Below, piece by piece: positions 1 through 5,521 of a DNA stretch of 6,590 bases (the first letter of the stretch is position 1; each line of letters begins with the position of its first letter). The stretch covers positions 1 through 6,590 of the forward strand of contig CBDVEQ010000149.1 in assembly GCA_965373045.1 (NCBI GenBank), given 5' to 3'. A program made the translations under genes and the position numbers. The notes below the pieces were generated by a model. It was given only the letters and a program-made list of their open reading frames with translations. It had not been told where the DNA came from and made no database searches. Source of the DNA: DAOVDI01 sp965373045. Lineage in GTDB: Bacteria > Acidobacteriota > Aminicenantia > Aminicenantales > Aminicenantaceae.

Positions 1-86
1 GCGGAACCGTCAGCCTGTCTTGCTATTTTGTTGATATCTATAGTTATGGTTTGGTTGTTAATAATAAATGATATTTTATATGACAT
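1..86 (-). CDS. pnp: Polynucleotide phosphorylase, N-terminal fragment (cut by window edge)
   Basis: PNPase is a phosphorolytic 3'-5' exoribonuclease that degrades mRNA and is a core degradosome subunit in many bacteria. Only 28 complete codons are visible, read on the minus strand from an ATG at 84-86. They end in the residues TITIDINKIARQADGS, matching the start of the first RNase PH domain in the family (pattern T-x-x-x-G-x-x-A-[RK]-Q-A-x-G-[AS]). The Gly usual in that pattern is Asn here. The gene lies 20 bp downstream of rpsO on the same strand, the classical rpsO-pnp order, which strongly supports the call despite the short fragment. The Shine-Dalgarno is weak (AGAG about 6 nt before the ATG), so translation may depend on the rpsO transcript and coupling. 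No terminator separates the two genes. Confidence 0.85.
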   Translation of the reverse strand, partial: MSYKISFIINNQTITIDINKIARQADGS

Positions 87-106
87 AGATGGCTCTATTT
101 TGAGAA

Positions 107-373
107 TTATTTTCTGAGTTTAAGCTTTTTGATTAGCTTTGCGTAACGCTCGGCATCCTTCTTTTTGAGGTAAGTGAGAAGTCTTTTCCTTCTTCCAACC
201 ATTTTCATCAGTCCAGTGCGAGAGTGATGATCTTTTTTATGTGTAGCAAAGTGCTCGGATAAATATTGGATGCGATTGGTGATAAGAGCAACCTGGACCT
301 CCGGAGAGCCGGTATCGCCTTTATGGACAGCATTATCCTTGATGATTTTTTCTTTTCCTTCTTTACTCAGCAC
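107..373 (-). CDS. rpsO: 30S ribosomal protein S15
   Basis: S15 is a primary 16S rRNA-binding protein of the small-subunit central domain (platform) and forms a bridge to the 50S subunit. With the GTG start at 371-373 the product is 88 aa, the usual family length. Hallmarks are DTGSPEVQ (about residues 20-27), HFATHKKDHHSRTGL (41-55) and the basic MVGRRKRLLTYLK stretch (58-70), ending in KLRK with stop TAA. A longer frame opens at a TTG at 401-403 and would add ten residues. The GTG is preferred because AAGGAG lies 9 nt upstream, the length then fits, and the TTG overlaps the start of the predicted transcript. pnp follows after 20 bp, so the two are probably co-transcribed. The predicted 5' leader is only about 25 nt, leaving little room for an S15 autoregulatory pseudoknot of the E. 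coli type. Confidence 0.96.
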   Translation of the reverse strand: MLSKEGKEKIIKDNAVHKGDTGSPEVQVALITNRIQYLSEHFATHKKDHHSRTGLMKMVGRRKRLLTYLKKKDAERYAKLIKKLKLRK

Positions 374-382
374 GGATTTATT

Positions 383-388
383 CTCCTT
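383..388 (-). promoter_or_regulatory. Shine-Dalgarno of rpsO (decides the start)
   Basis: Read on the minus strand, this is AAGGAG, 9 nt before the GTG at 371-373. It lies inside the longer TTG-initiated frame, so it favours the GTG start. That choice gives an 88-residue S15 of standard length. Confidence 0.85.
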
Positions 389-403
389 CTTAAATTCTGT
401 CAA

Positions 404-432
404 ATCCTATCAAAAATACTTCAGATTGTAAA
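404..432 (-). promoter_or_regulatory. Sigma70-type promoter of rpsO-pnp
   Basis: On the minus strand, TTTACA (427-432; 5 of 6 to the -35 consensus) is followed after exactly 17 bp by TAGGAT (404-409; 4 of 6 to the -10). Transcription would begin near 397, giving a leader of about 25 nt that contains the AAGGAG. A TTGACA hexamer also occurs at 398-403. It was not used because a -10 at the correct spacing would sit next to the start codon. Confidence 0.6.
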
Positions 433-522
433 TCTATATTTTTCAAGTAGAAACAACTGTTAATGGAAACTTTTTGTTAATAATCCAAGTGACATAAATG
501 GGCTGGAAATAGATGAGTATTT

Positions 523-978
523 CTATGAAGAAAGGATGTTCTTTCTCTTAATGAGTTCCTTGGCGTATTTGGAATCAAGTCCGCCCTGGCTTTCCTTTGT
601 GCTTTTCAATTTTATTTCGATCTCGGCCAGAGTCATTTTGTTGATTTTCTTTTTTTGTGGCAGAGCAGGCTTTGCGGCCCCTTTCTCTTCTTCAATTTTT
701 TCTTCCTTTTTTTCTTCTTTTTTTTCTTCTTTCTTGTCTATTTCAGTTTTTTCTGCTTTTTCTTCTTCTTTAAGATCTTTTGTTTTCTCTTTTGCTTTTG
801 GTTTTTCCTCGGTTTCCGGGGTTTCTTCTTTAGCTGATTTTTCTTCCTTTTTAGGTTCAAGTTTTACTAAGTTTTTCTTTTTTTCTTTCATTTTTTCGGA
901 TTGCTGGGCAGCCGCTTTTTTTTCAGTGGCCTTTTTGTCTTTTGTTGTTTTCAATTTTTCTTTTTTATCGTCAGCCAT
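523..978 (-). CDS. Lys/Glu-rich low-complexity protein of unknown function
   Basis: This 151-residue protein is not recognised. Lys makes up 47 and Glu 31 of the residues, about half the total. Residues 1-100 are a highly charged, probably disordered or single-helix stretch with KKEE repeated three times near 82-93. After a short Ala/Pro linker (about 101-108), residues 109-150 look more ordered: a lysine cluster, MTLAEIEIKLKSTKES, then GGLDSKYAKELIKRK, predicted as two helices around a Gly-Gly turn. There is no signal peptide or membrane segment. The ATG at 976-978 is preceded by AGGA at 9 nt spacing, which supports translation. The stop is TAG. It lies 119 bp upstream of the rpsO promoter region on the same strand. 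A nucleic-acid- or ribosome-associated role is conceivable from charge and context, but nothing shows it. The opposite strand is open only because the codons are A/G-rich. Confidence 0.75.
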   Translation of the reverse strand: MADDKKEKLKTTKDKKATEKKAAAQQSEKMKEKKKNLVKLEPKKEEKSAKEETPETEEKPKAKEKTKDLKEEEKAEKTEIDKKEEKKEEKKEEKIEEEKGAAKPALPQKKKINKMTLAEIEIKLKSTKESQGGLDSKYAKELIKRKNILSS

Positions 979-1051
979 TTTACTCTTTCCTAGATTTTAT
1001 TAAAGATTTAGAAGAATTTGAATTTAAGAGTCTAACAAATAATACAAAAAA

Positions 1052-1080
1052 AATAAACTAAAAATGTTTGCTTCCATCAA
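1052..1080 (-). promoter_or_regulatory. Possible promoter of the Lys/Glu-rich gene
   Basis: On the minus strand, TTGATG (1075-1080) and TTTATT (1052-1057) are separated by 17 bp. Each matches consensus at 4 of 6 positions. The leader would be about 65 nt. The whole region 979-1120 is very A/T-rich, so chance matches are likely. Confidence 0.25.
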
Positions 1081-1082
1081 TA

Positions 1083-1111
1083 TTGAAGAAAAAATCCAAA
1101 TTTAGTATAGT
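1083..1111 (+). promoter_or_regulatory. Sigma70-type promoter of waaA
   Basis: TTGAAG (1083-1088) and TATAGT (1106-1111; 5 of 6 to the -10) are separated by 17 bp. The start site would fall around 1117-1119, only a few bases before the waaA ATG at 1121. The mRNA would then be leaderless or nearly so. No Shine-Dalgarno is seen between the promoter and the ATG. Confidence 0.5.
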
Positions 1112-1120
1112 CGAGTGACC

Positions 1121-2389
1121 ATGTATCTTATATATTCCTTTTTGCTCTTCCTTTCTCTAATTATTTATATTCCTGTCTATTTTGTGAAGTTGAAACTGAG
1201 ACGAAAAGAGAGCCTTCACATAAAAGAAAGATTCGGGTTTGGCATAAAATCCCGGGAAGAAGGCGGGAGATCAATTTGGATTCATGCAGTTTCTGTCGGA
1301 GAGGTTCTTTCACTTCAGAATTTTGTAGCCAAGCTTAAAAAAGAACATCCGGATTGGAAAATCTACTTTTCTTCATTGACAAATACAGGAATCAAAGTTG
1401 CCAGGGATAAATTAGCTGCTGCTGATCTGATTTTTTATGTCCCTTTTGATTTTAAATGGGTAGTGCGAAAATTTTTTCGTATACTGAAACCCGATATATT
1501 TATCCTGGCGGAGTCCGAATTCTGGCCCAATATGCTAAGGGAAGCAAAAAAAAGCACCAGGGGTACTATATTGATTAATGGAAGGATCTCCCAGAATTCC
1601 TATTCCCGTTACAGGCGTATCAAATTGATTGTAAAAAGGATACTGGGGAAGATCAACCTGTTTCTTGTTCAGGCAGAAATTGATAAAAAGCGTCTTATAG
1701 ATATTGCTGTTTGTCCGGATTCTATTCAGGTGGTGGGGAATCTGAAAGCGGACATTGATCTCCCCTTGCTTACGAAAAAAGAGCAGCTGGATTTGAAAAG
1801 GCACCTGAATATTCCAGAAGAAAAAATCCTGTTGCTGGCAGGCTCAATTCACAAGGGAGAAGATACTCAGGTTGTGGAAGCTTTTGCTATGGCGAAAAAA
1901 AAACGCCAGGAGCTGCAGATGATTATCGCTCCGCGCCATCTTGAAAGGGTCAGTGATATCGACAATCTCTGCCGTCAGTCTGGCCTTATAGTCTTGCTTA
2001 AGACTCGGGCCAAACCCGGAAAAAAATGGGATGTCTTGATCCTGGATACGATGGGTGAACTAGCGCAGTTATATACAGTATGTGATTTAGCATTCCTTGG
2101 AGGAAGCCTGATTCCATGGGGAGGGCAGAATCTCTTGGAACCGGCTTTTTACGGTAAGCCGGTTTTTTTTGGACCACATATGGACAACTTTTTAGCTATC
2201 ACAGAAAAGTTCCTGCAATCCGGCGCAGCCGAAGTTTGTCCTGATAAAGATGCGCTGGAGAAAATGCTGATTCAGGTGGATAGGGTGCAGATGTCAGAAA
2301 TGGGGAAAAAAGCCAGATTGACTCTGGATTCTATCCGGGGAGCTACAAATAAAACTTTAAGTGTTGTAGAAAAATTAATGAATGTTTGA
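1121..2389 (+). CDS. waaA: 3-deoxy-D-manno-octulosonic acid (Kdo) transferase
   Basis: WaaA/KdtA is a GT-B glycosyltransferase (GT30) that moves Kdo from CMP-Kdo to the lipid A precursor at the cytoplasmic face of the inner membrane. The 422-residue length is typical. Numbering from the ATG: a hydrophobic anchor at about 1-22 is followed by basic residues; IHAVSVGE ends at Glu61, equivalent to the catalytic Glu of the family; ESEFWPN (131-137) is the ExExWPN motif; VVGNLKAD begins near 204; LLAGSIHKGE covers about 238-247, IIAPRHLERV about 268-277; and GGSLIPWGGQNLLEPA (327-342) is the C-terminal nucleotide-sugar signature, followed by FGPHMDNF. A GTG two codons upstream (1115) is an alternative start, but neither start has a Shine-Dalgarno. 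The gene stands alone on its strand and converges with the racemase gene, with one base between the stops. The number of Kdo residues it adds cannot be told from sequence. Confidence 0.95.
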   Translation: MYLIYSFLLFLSLIIYIPVYFVKLKLRRKESLHIKERFGFGIKSREEGGRSIWIHAVSVGEVLSLQNFVAKLKKEHPDWKIYFSSLTNTGIKVARDKLAAADLIFYVPFDFKWVVRKFFRILKPDIFILAESEFWPNMLREAKKSTRGTILINGRISQNSYSRYRRIKLIVKRILGKINLFLVQAEIDKKRLIDIAVCPDSIQVVGNLKADIDLPLLTKKEQLDLKRHLNIPEEKILLLAGSIHKGEDTQVVEAFAMAKKKRQELQMIIAPRHLERVSDIDNLCRQSGLIVLLKTRAKPGKKWDVLILDTMGELAQLYTVCDLAFLGGSLIPWGGQNLLEPAFYGKPVFFGPHMDNFLAITEKFLQSGAAEVCPDKDALEKMLIQVDRVQMSEMGKKARLTLDSIRGATNKTLSVVEKLMNV

Positions 2390-2390
2390 T

Positions 2391-3608
2391 TCAAACTATT
2401 TTACTGGGGAGATTTGGATTCAGCCGGATCAGGATCTTGTATGTGGAAACTCCGGCCCAATCTGCAATTTCGTCTGCCAAAATGTGTTCTTTTCCCTGAT
2501 ATCCAATCAGTACAACTTCGTCTCCCTTTCTAACATTTAAACAAGAGTCGATACGGACAATGAGATGGTTTGCGGTAATGTCTCCGATAAGGTGAATCCG
2601 TTTTCCCTCTATCAATACTTTGCCCTTGCCGATAATGTTGAAAGGATATCCATCGGAATAACCTACTGGGATAACAGCGATCGTTTCTTTCTTTATTGCG
2701 ACATAAGCGCGATGATAGGAAACAGAATCTCCGGGCCTCAGGTTCTTGACCGCAGCCACCCGGCTTTTTAACTGAAGAACAGGTTTTAAGGAAAGGAGGT
2801 CTTCCTTCTGAGTTTTTCGGTTGGGGTAGTAGCCATACAGCACGATTCCAGGCCGTATCATGTCCAAATACAGGGATGGAGATGAAAAGATCGCGGCACT
2901 GCTGGCTAAATGTTTTACGCCGAGCAAGATTCCTTTTTTCTTTGATTCATTGATGAGGGAAATTAATCGTTGATATTGGATCTGGTCGAATTCCTCATCT
3001 TCTGTGAGGGTTGAAGAAACACCTTCGATTGTCAATCCGGGCAGAGCGGCAGTTTTATTTATAAACGGCAGGGCCTTGTGATAAGGGATACCCATCCTTC
3101 CCATTCCTGTGTCCACATGAATGTGGATTTTTGCAAGGAGGCCTTGTTTATTTGCTGTTTTGCTGAGATGAAGAATATCGTTTGTAAATATTGATTGAGT
3201 GATCCGGTTTTTCAGTAATGTATTAGAGAAATCCGGTAGGAATGGACCAAAATTCAAAATAGGGATGGATATTCCTGAGGCTCGGATAAAAACGGCTTCA
3301 CGAAGGCTGCACACCATCAAGGAATGAACCCCTGCGGACTGCAGACATTCTGCAAATTCCAGGAGTCCATGCCCGTAGGCATTCGCCTTGATGACTCCCA
3401 TGACCGGTTTATGTGTAAATGCCTGGATCTTCTTCAGATTATAATTGATATTTTTCCGACTCAGCTCGATCCAGGCTTCAGCCGGCCCGGAGAAGCTGTT
3501 TTTCTCCGCAAACTGGTGCTGTTGAAGGCTGTTTTCCACTTCCTGATGGGTGAGCATTGAAGGGCTCGCTGCGGCCATTTTTAAGAATTCTCTCCGTGTG
3601 AATGTCAC
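2391..3608 (-). CDS. Alanine racemase-like PLP enzyme with N-terminal twin-arginine motif
   Basis: A 405-residue member of the alanine racemase fold (TIM barrel plus beta domain), a family that interconverts L- and D-alanine. Family landmarks, with Geobacillus Alr equivalents by eye: VIKANAYGHG with PLP lysine K74 (K39) and Y78 (Y43); DTGMGRMG with R171 (R136); S237 (S204); IRPGIVLYG with R252 (R219); SYHRAY with catalytic Y298 (Y265); Y390 (Y354). Unusual positions are H164 for the carbamylated K129, T200 for H166, S236 for N203, and TANH (345-348) in place of the conserved CMDQ. The barrel is preceded by about 44 extra residues beginning TRREFLKMAAASPSM, a Tat-type n-region whose hydrophobic stretch is short. 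The GTG start is supported by AGAGGA 5 nt upstream. Dedicated alr or a related amino-acid racemase are both possible. It is divergent from the D-aminoacylase gene. Confidence 0.85.
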   Translation of the reverse strand: MTFTRREFLKMAAASPSMLTHQEVENSLQQHQFAEKNSFSGPAEAWIELSRKNINYNLKKIQAFTHKPVMGVIKANAYGHGLLEFAECLQSAGVHSLMVCSLREAVFIRASGISIPILNFGPFLPDFSNTLLKNRITQSIFTNDILHLSKTANKQGLLAKIHIHVDTGMGRMGIPYHKALPFINKTAALPGLTIEGVSSTLTEDEEFDQIQYQRLISLINESKKKGILLGVKHLASSAAIFSSPSLYLDMIRPGIVLYGYYPNRKTQKEDLLSLKPVLQLKSRVAAVKNLRPGDSVSYHRAYVAIKKETIAVIPVGYSDGYPFNIIGKGKVLIEGKRIHLIGDITANHLIVRIDSCLNVRKGDEVVLIGYQGKEHILADEIADWAGVSTYKILIRLNPNLPSKIV

Positions 3609-3613
3609 TATTT

Positions 3614-3619
3614 TCCTCT
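3614..3619 (-). promoter_or_regulatory. Shine-Dalgarno of the racemase gene (decides the start)
   Basis: Minus-strand AGAGGA lies 5 nt before the GTG at 3606-3608. It supports translation from the GTG, so the RREFLK motif is part of the protein. The internal ATG at codon 11 would drop the motif and has only a distant AGAGA. Confidence 0.7.
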
Positions 3620-3655
3620 CATAATAATTTTATATCAAAGATCCCATCTGGCAGG

Positions 3656-3684
3656 ATGATATAATAATCTTGGACAAACATCAA
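3656..3684 (-). promoter_or_regulatory. Sigma70-type promoter of the racemase gene
   Basis: On the minus strand, TTGATG (3679-3684; 4 of 6) is followed after 17 bp by TATCAT (3656-3661; 5 of 6). Transcription would start near 3649, giving a leader of about 40 nt that carries the AGAGGA ribosome site. Confidence 0.55.
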
Positions 3685-3716
3685 CGGCAAGGCTGTGAAC
3701 CTGCTTTATTCATAAT

Positions 3717-3761
3717 CCAGGTGAATTAAGTCGTTATGGTAATTCAGACTGGACTTTTTTT
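3717..3761 (+). terminator. Hairpin plus T tract between the divergent genes (terminator or attenuator-like)
   Basis: The two arms are CCAG-gt-GAATTA (3717-3728) and TAATTC-aga-CTGG (3740-3752). They pair perfectly in two blocks (4 and 6 bp) around a small internal loop, with an 11-nt loop at the top. Seven T's follow at 3755-3761. This is the shape of an intrinsic terminator on the plus strand, yet no plus-strand gene ends upstream of it. It may attenuate a longer transcript of the deacylase, terminate a small RNA, or act as a dyad operator. The stem is A/T-rich in its upper part, so strength is uncertain. Confidence 0.4.
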
Positions 3762-3777
3762 ATAATATCATTATAGT
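3750..3777 (+). promoter_or_regulatory. Probable promoter of the D-aminoacylase-M23 pair
   Basis: TGGACT (3750-3755; 4 of 6) and TATAGT (3772-3777; 5 of 6) are separated by 16 bp. The start site would be near 3784, just upstream of the AAGGAG/GAGGAG ribosome site. A perfect TATAAT at 3761-3766 is an alternative -10, but no good -35 lies at the right distance. The -35 overlaps the end of the hairpin at 3717-3752. Confidence 0.4.
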
Positions 3778-3797
3778 GATTTATGATATAAAGGAGT

Positions 3798-3803
3798 GAG
3801 GAG
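3798..3803 (+). promoter_or_regulatory. Shine-Dalgarno of the D-aminoacylase gene
   Basis: GAGGAG lies 8 nt before the ATG at 3812. A second purine-rich site, AAGGAG (3791-3796), lies farther upstream. Together they make this the strongest ribosome-binding region in the window. Confidence 0.75.
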
Positions 3804-3811
3804 ACCACAGG

Positions 3812-5521
3812 ATGAAATCCATTTCTAGAAGAGAATTTTTGAAGTATTCATCCCGCCTGACCGCAGCTGCAGGTCTTGGGGGATGCGGGATTATTCTCAA
3901 AGGATGTCGAACCAAGCAGGAGTTCGATCTAGTCATCAAAGGGGGACTTATTTATGATGGAGAAGGTAGAGAAGCTTTTCAGGCAGATATTGGTATTGTC
4001 GGAAATAATATCCAGGAGATCGGGAGGATATCAAGCGTTAAGGGAAAAGCTGTTATTGATGCAAACGGCTTGTCAATATGTCCGGGTTTCATCGACGTCC
4101 ATGATCATACGGATATCAACCTCTTGATCAATCCAAAAGCAGAGAGCCATGTTAGGCAGGGCATCACAACCGTAGTAAGTGGAAATTGTGGGGCATCGCC
4201 TTTTCCTATTGCGGAAGAGATTTATGATGAGATCAAAGCAAATTACCAGGAGCAGTTTCAACTGGATCTGACCTGGTCGGATATAAAGGGGTTTCTTTCG
4301 CGTTTGGAAGATACCGGCATGGCACTGAATTATGCGACTTTGGTTGGACACGGCACTATACGAGGAGCGGTCATGGGATTTCATGACAGGCCGTCTAAAA
4401 CAGATGAACTTCTTAAGATGAAAACACTATTGGAAGAAAATATCATCAATGGTGCTTTAGGGCTATCAACCGGCCTTGAATATGCCCCGGGCAGTTTTGC
4501 GCCTGCGAATGAAATTACAGAACTATGTTATGTCGTATCCCGGTTGAACGGGGTTTATGCTACACATATGCGTTCTGAAGGCGACTTTCTACTGGAGTCT
4601 CTTGAGGAATCCATTGATGTCTCTCGAAAAACAGGAGTTAGCCTGGAGATATCACATTTTAAGGTCGCATATCCCCCAAACTGGCACAAGATCGATAATG
4701 CCATTGCAAAGGTCGAGGAAGCCAAACAAGAAGGGATAGATATTACATGTGACAGATATCCTTATATTGCAGGTTCCACCGGGCTCAGTTTCTATATGCC
4801 CCTATGGGCAAGACAGGGGACTACTGATGAATTTCTCTCTCGACTTAAGGATCCGACCGTTGAAACACGGCTGAGAGAATATGTGGATAAACAGGGGAAA
4901 AAACTGGGGAGCTGGGATAAGGTTCTGATCTCTAATGTGGTGACAGAGAAAAATAAACAATTTGTCGGAATGTCTGTTCTTCAGGCACAGAAACAGGTAG
5001 AGAAGGATGCGTTCGAATTCATGAGAGATATCCTCATTGAGGAGCGAGGACGGGTTGGTATGGTTACTTTTATGATGAAGGAGGAGAATCTAAAGAAGAT
5101 CCTTGCGCATCCACTTGTTGGAATTGGATGTGATGGTTCAGCCATGGCTCCTTATGGTCCATTGGGAGAAGGAAAACCTCACCCACGCAGCTATGGTTCA
5201 TTTCCCAGGGTTTTAGGGAAGTATGTAAGAGATGAAAAGATCATGTCCATGACCCAGATGATCAAGAAGATCACCTCCAACCCGGCGAAAAAATTCGGAT
5301 TTGAAAATCGCGGCGTTCTTCAAACCGGATACAATGCAGATATCGTTATATTCGATGAAGCGAATGTAATTGACCAAGCTACATTTGAGCAGCCTCATCA
5401 ATATTCCAGGGGAATTGAATACGTCCTTGTCAATGGTCAGGTCGTTGTTAACCGGGAAGAGCATACAGGCAATCTCCCAGGCCAAGTGCTGCGAAAGAAA
5501 GCAGAAACTAAAAAATCTTGA
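3812..5521 (+). CDS. N-acyl-D-amino-acid deacylase (D-aminoacylase), Tat-exported probable lipoprotein
   Basis: A 569-residue amidohydrolase-superfamily enzyme. The family hydrolyses N-acyl-D-amino acids to a carboxylate and a free D-amino acid; some members act on other D-configured amides. The N-terminus has SRREFLK (5-11), a hydrophobic segment (about 17-29) and two possible lipid-attachment cysteines, LGGC (C25) and LKGC (C32), so a Tat-exported lipoprotein is likely. The catalytic domain shows FIDVHDHTD (H97, H99), SGNCG (C126), THMRSE (H252), EISHFK (H282) and GCDGSA (D441). These correspond by eye to the zinc ligands and catalytic Asp of Alcaligenes D-aminoacylase (H67, H69, C96, H220, H250, D366), and none is missing. 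SNPAKKFGF and GYNADIVIFD (from about 489) belong to the closing beta domain. The stop is directly followed by the M23 ATG, suggesting an operon. Substrate specificity cannot be read from sequence. Confidence 0.9.
   Translation: MKSISRREFLKYSSRLTAAAGLGGCGIILKGCRTKQEFDLVIKGGLIYDGEGREAFQADIGIVGNNIQEIGRISSVKGKAVIDANGLSICPGFIDVHDHTDINLLINPKAESHVRQGITTVVSGNCGASPFPIAEEIYDEIKANYQEQFQLDLTWSDIKGFLSRLEDTGMALNYATLVGHGTIRGAVMGFHDRPSKTDELLKMKTLLEENIINGALGLSTGLEYAPGSFAPANEITELCYVVSRLNGVYATHMRSEGDFLLESLEESIDVSRKTGVSLEISHFKVAYPPNWHKIDNAIAKVEEAKQEGIDITCDRYPYIAGSTGLSFYMPLWARQGTTDEFLSRLKDPTVETRLREYVDKQGKKLGSWDKVLISNVVTEKNKQFVGMSVLQAQKQVEKDAFEFMRDILIEERGRVGMVTFMMKEENLKKILAHPLVGIGCDGSAMAPYGPLGEGKPHPRSYGSFPRVLGKYVRDEKIMSMTQMIKKITSNPAKKFGFENRGVLQTGYNADIVIFDEANVIDQATFEQPHQYSRGIEYVLVNGQVVVNREEHTGNLPGQVLRKKAETKKS

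Noticed and set aside
398..403. TTGACA hexamer as a -35 box for rpsO
   Set aside because: A -10 at 16-18 bp spacing would sit next to the GTG start. The pair at 404-432 fits better.
433..522. Terminator after the Lys/Glu-rich gene
   Set aside because: Only weak A/T-rich dyads such as GAAAT/ATTTC were seen, with no T tract, so readthrough into rpsO cannot be excluded.
536..1003. Open frame of 155 codons on the plus strand opposite the Lys/Glu-rich gene
   Set aside because: It is the Phe/Ser-rich mirror of A/G-rich lysine and glutamate codons. The minus-strand gene has a ribosome site and an ordered C-terminal segment.
1008..1035. TTAGA/TCTAA inverted repeat between the Lys/Glu-rich gene and waaA
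   Set aside because: Five-base arms 18 bp apart in very A/T-rich DNA are expected by chance.
4073..4384. 103-codon minus-strand frame inside the D-aminoacylase gene
   Set aside because: Shadow of a strongly conserved enzyme; no independent support.
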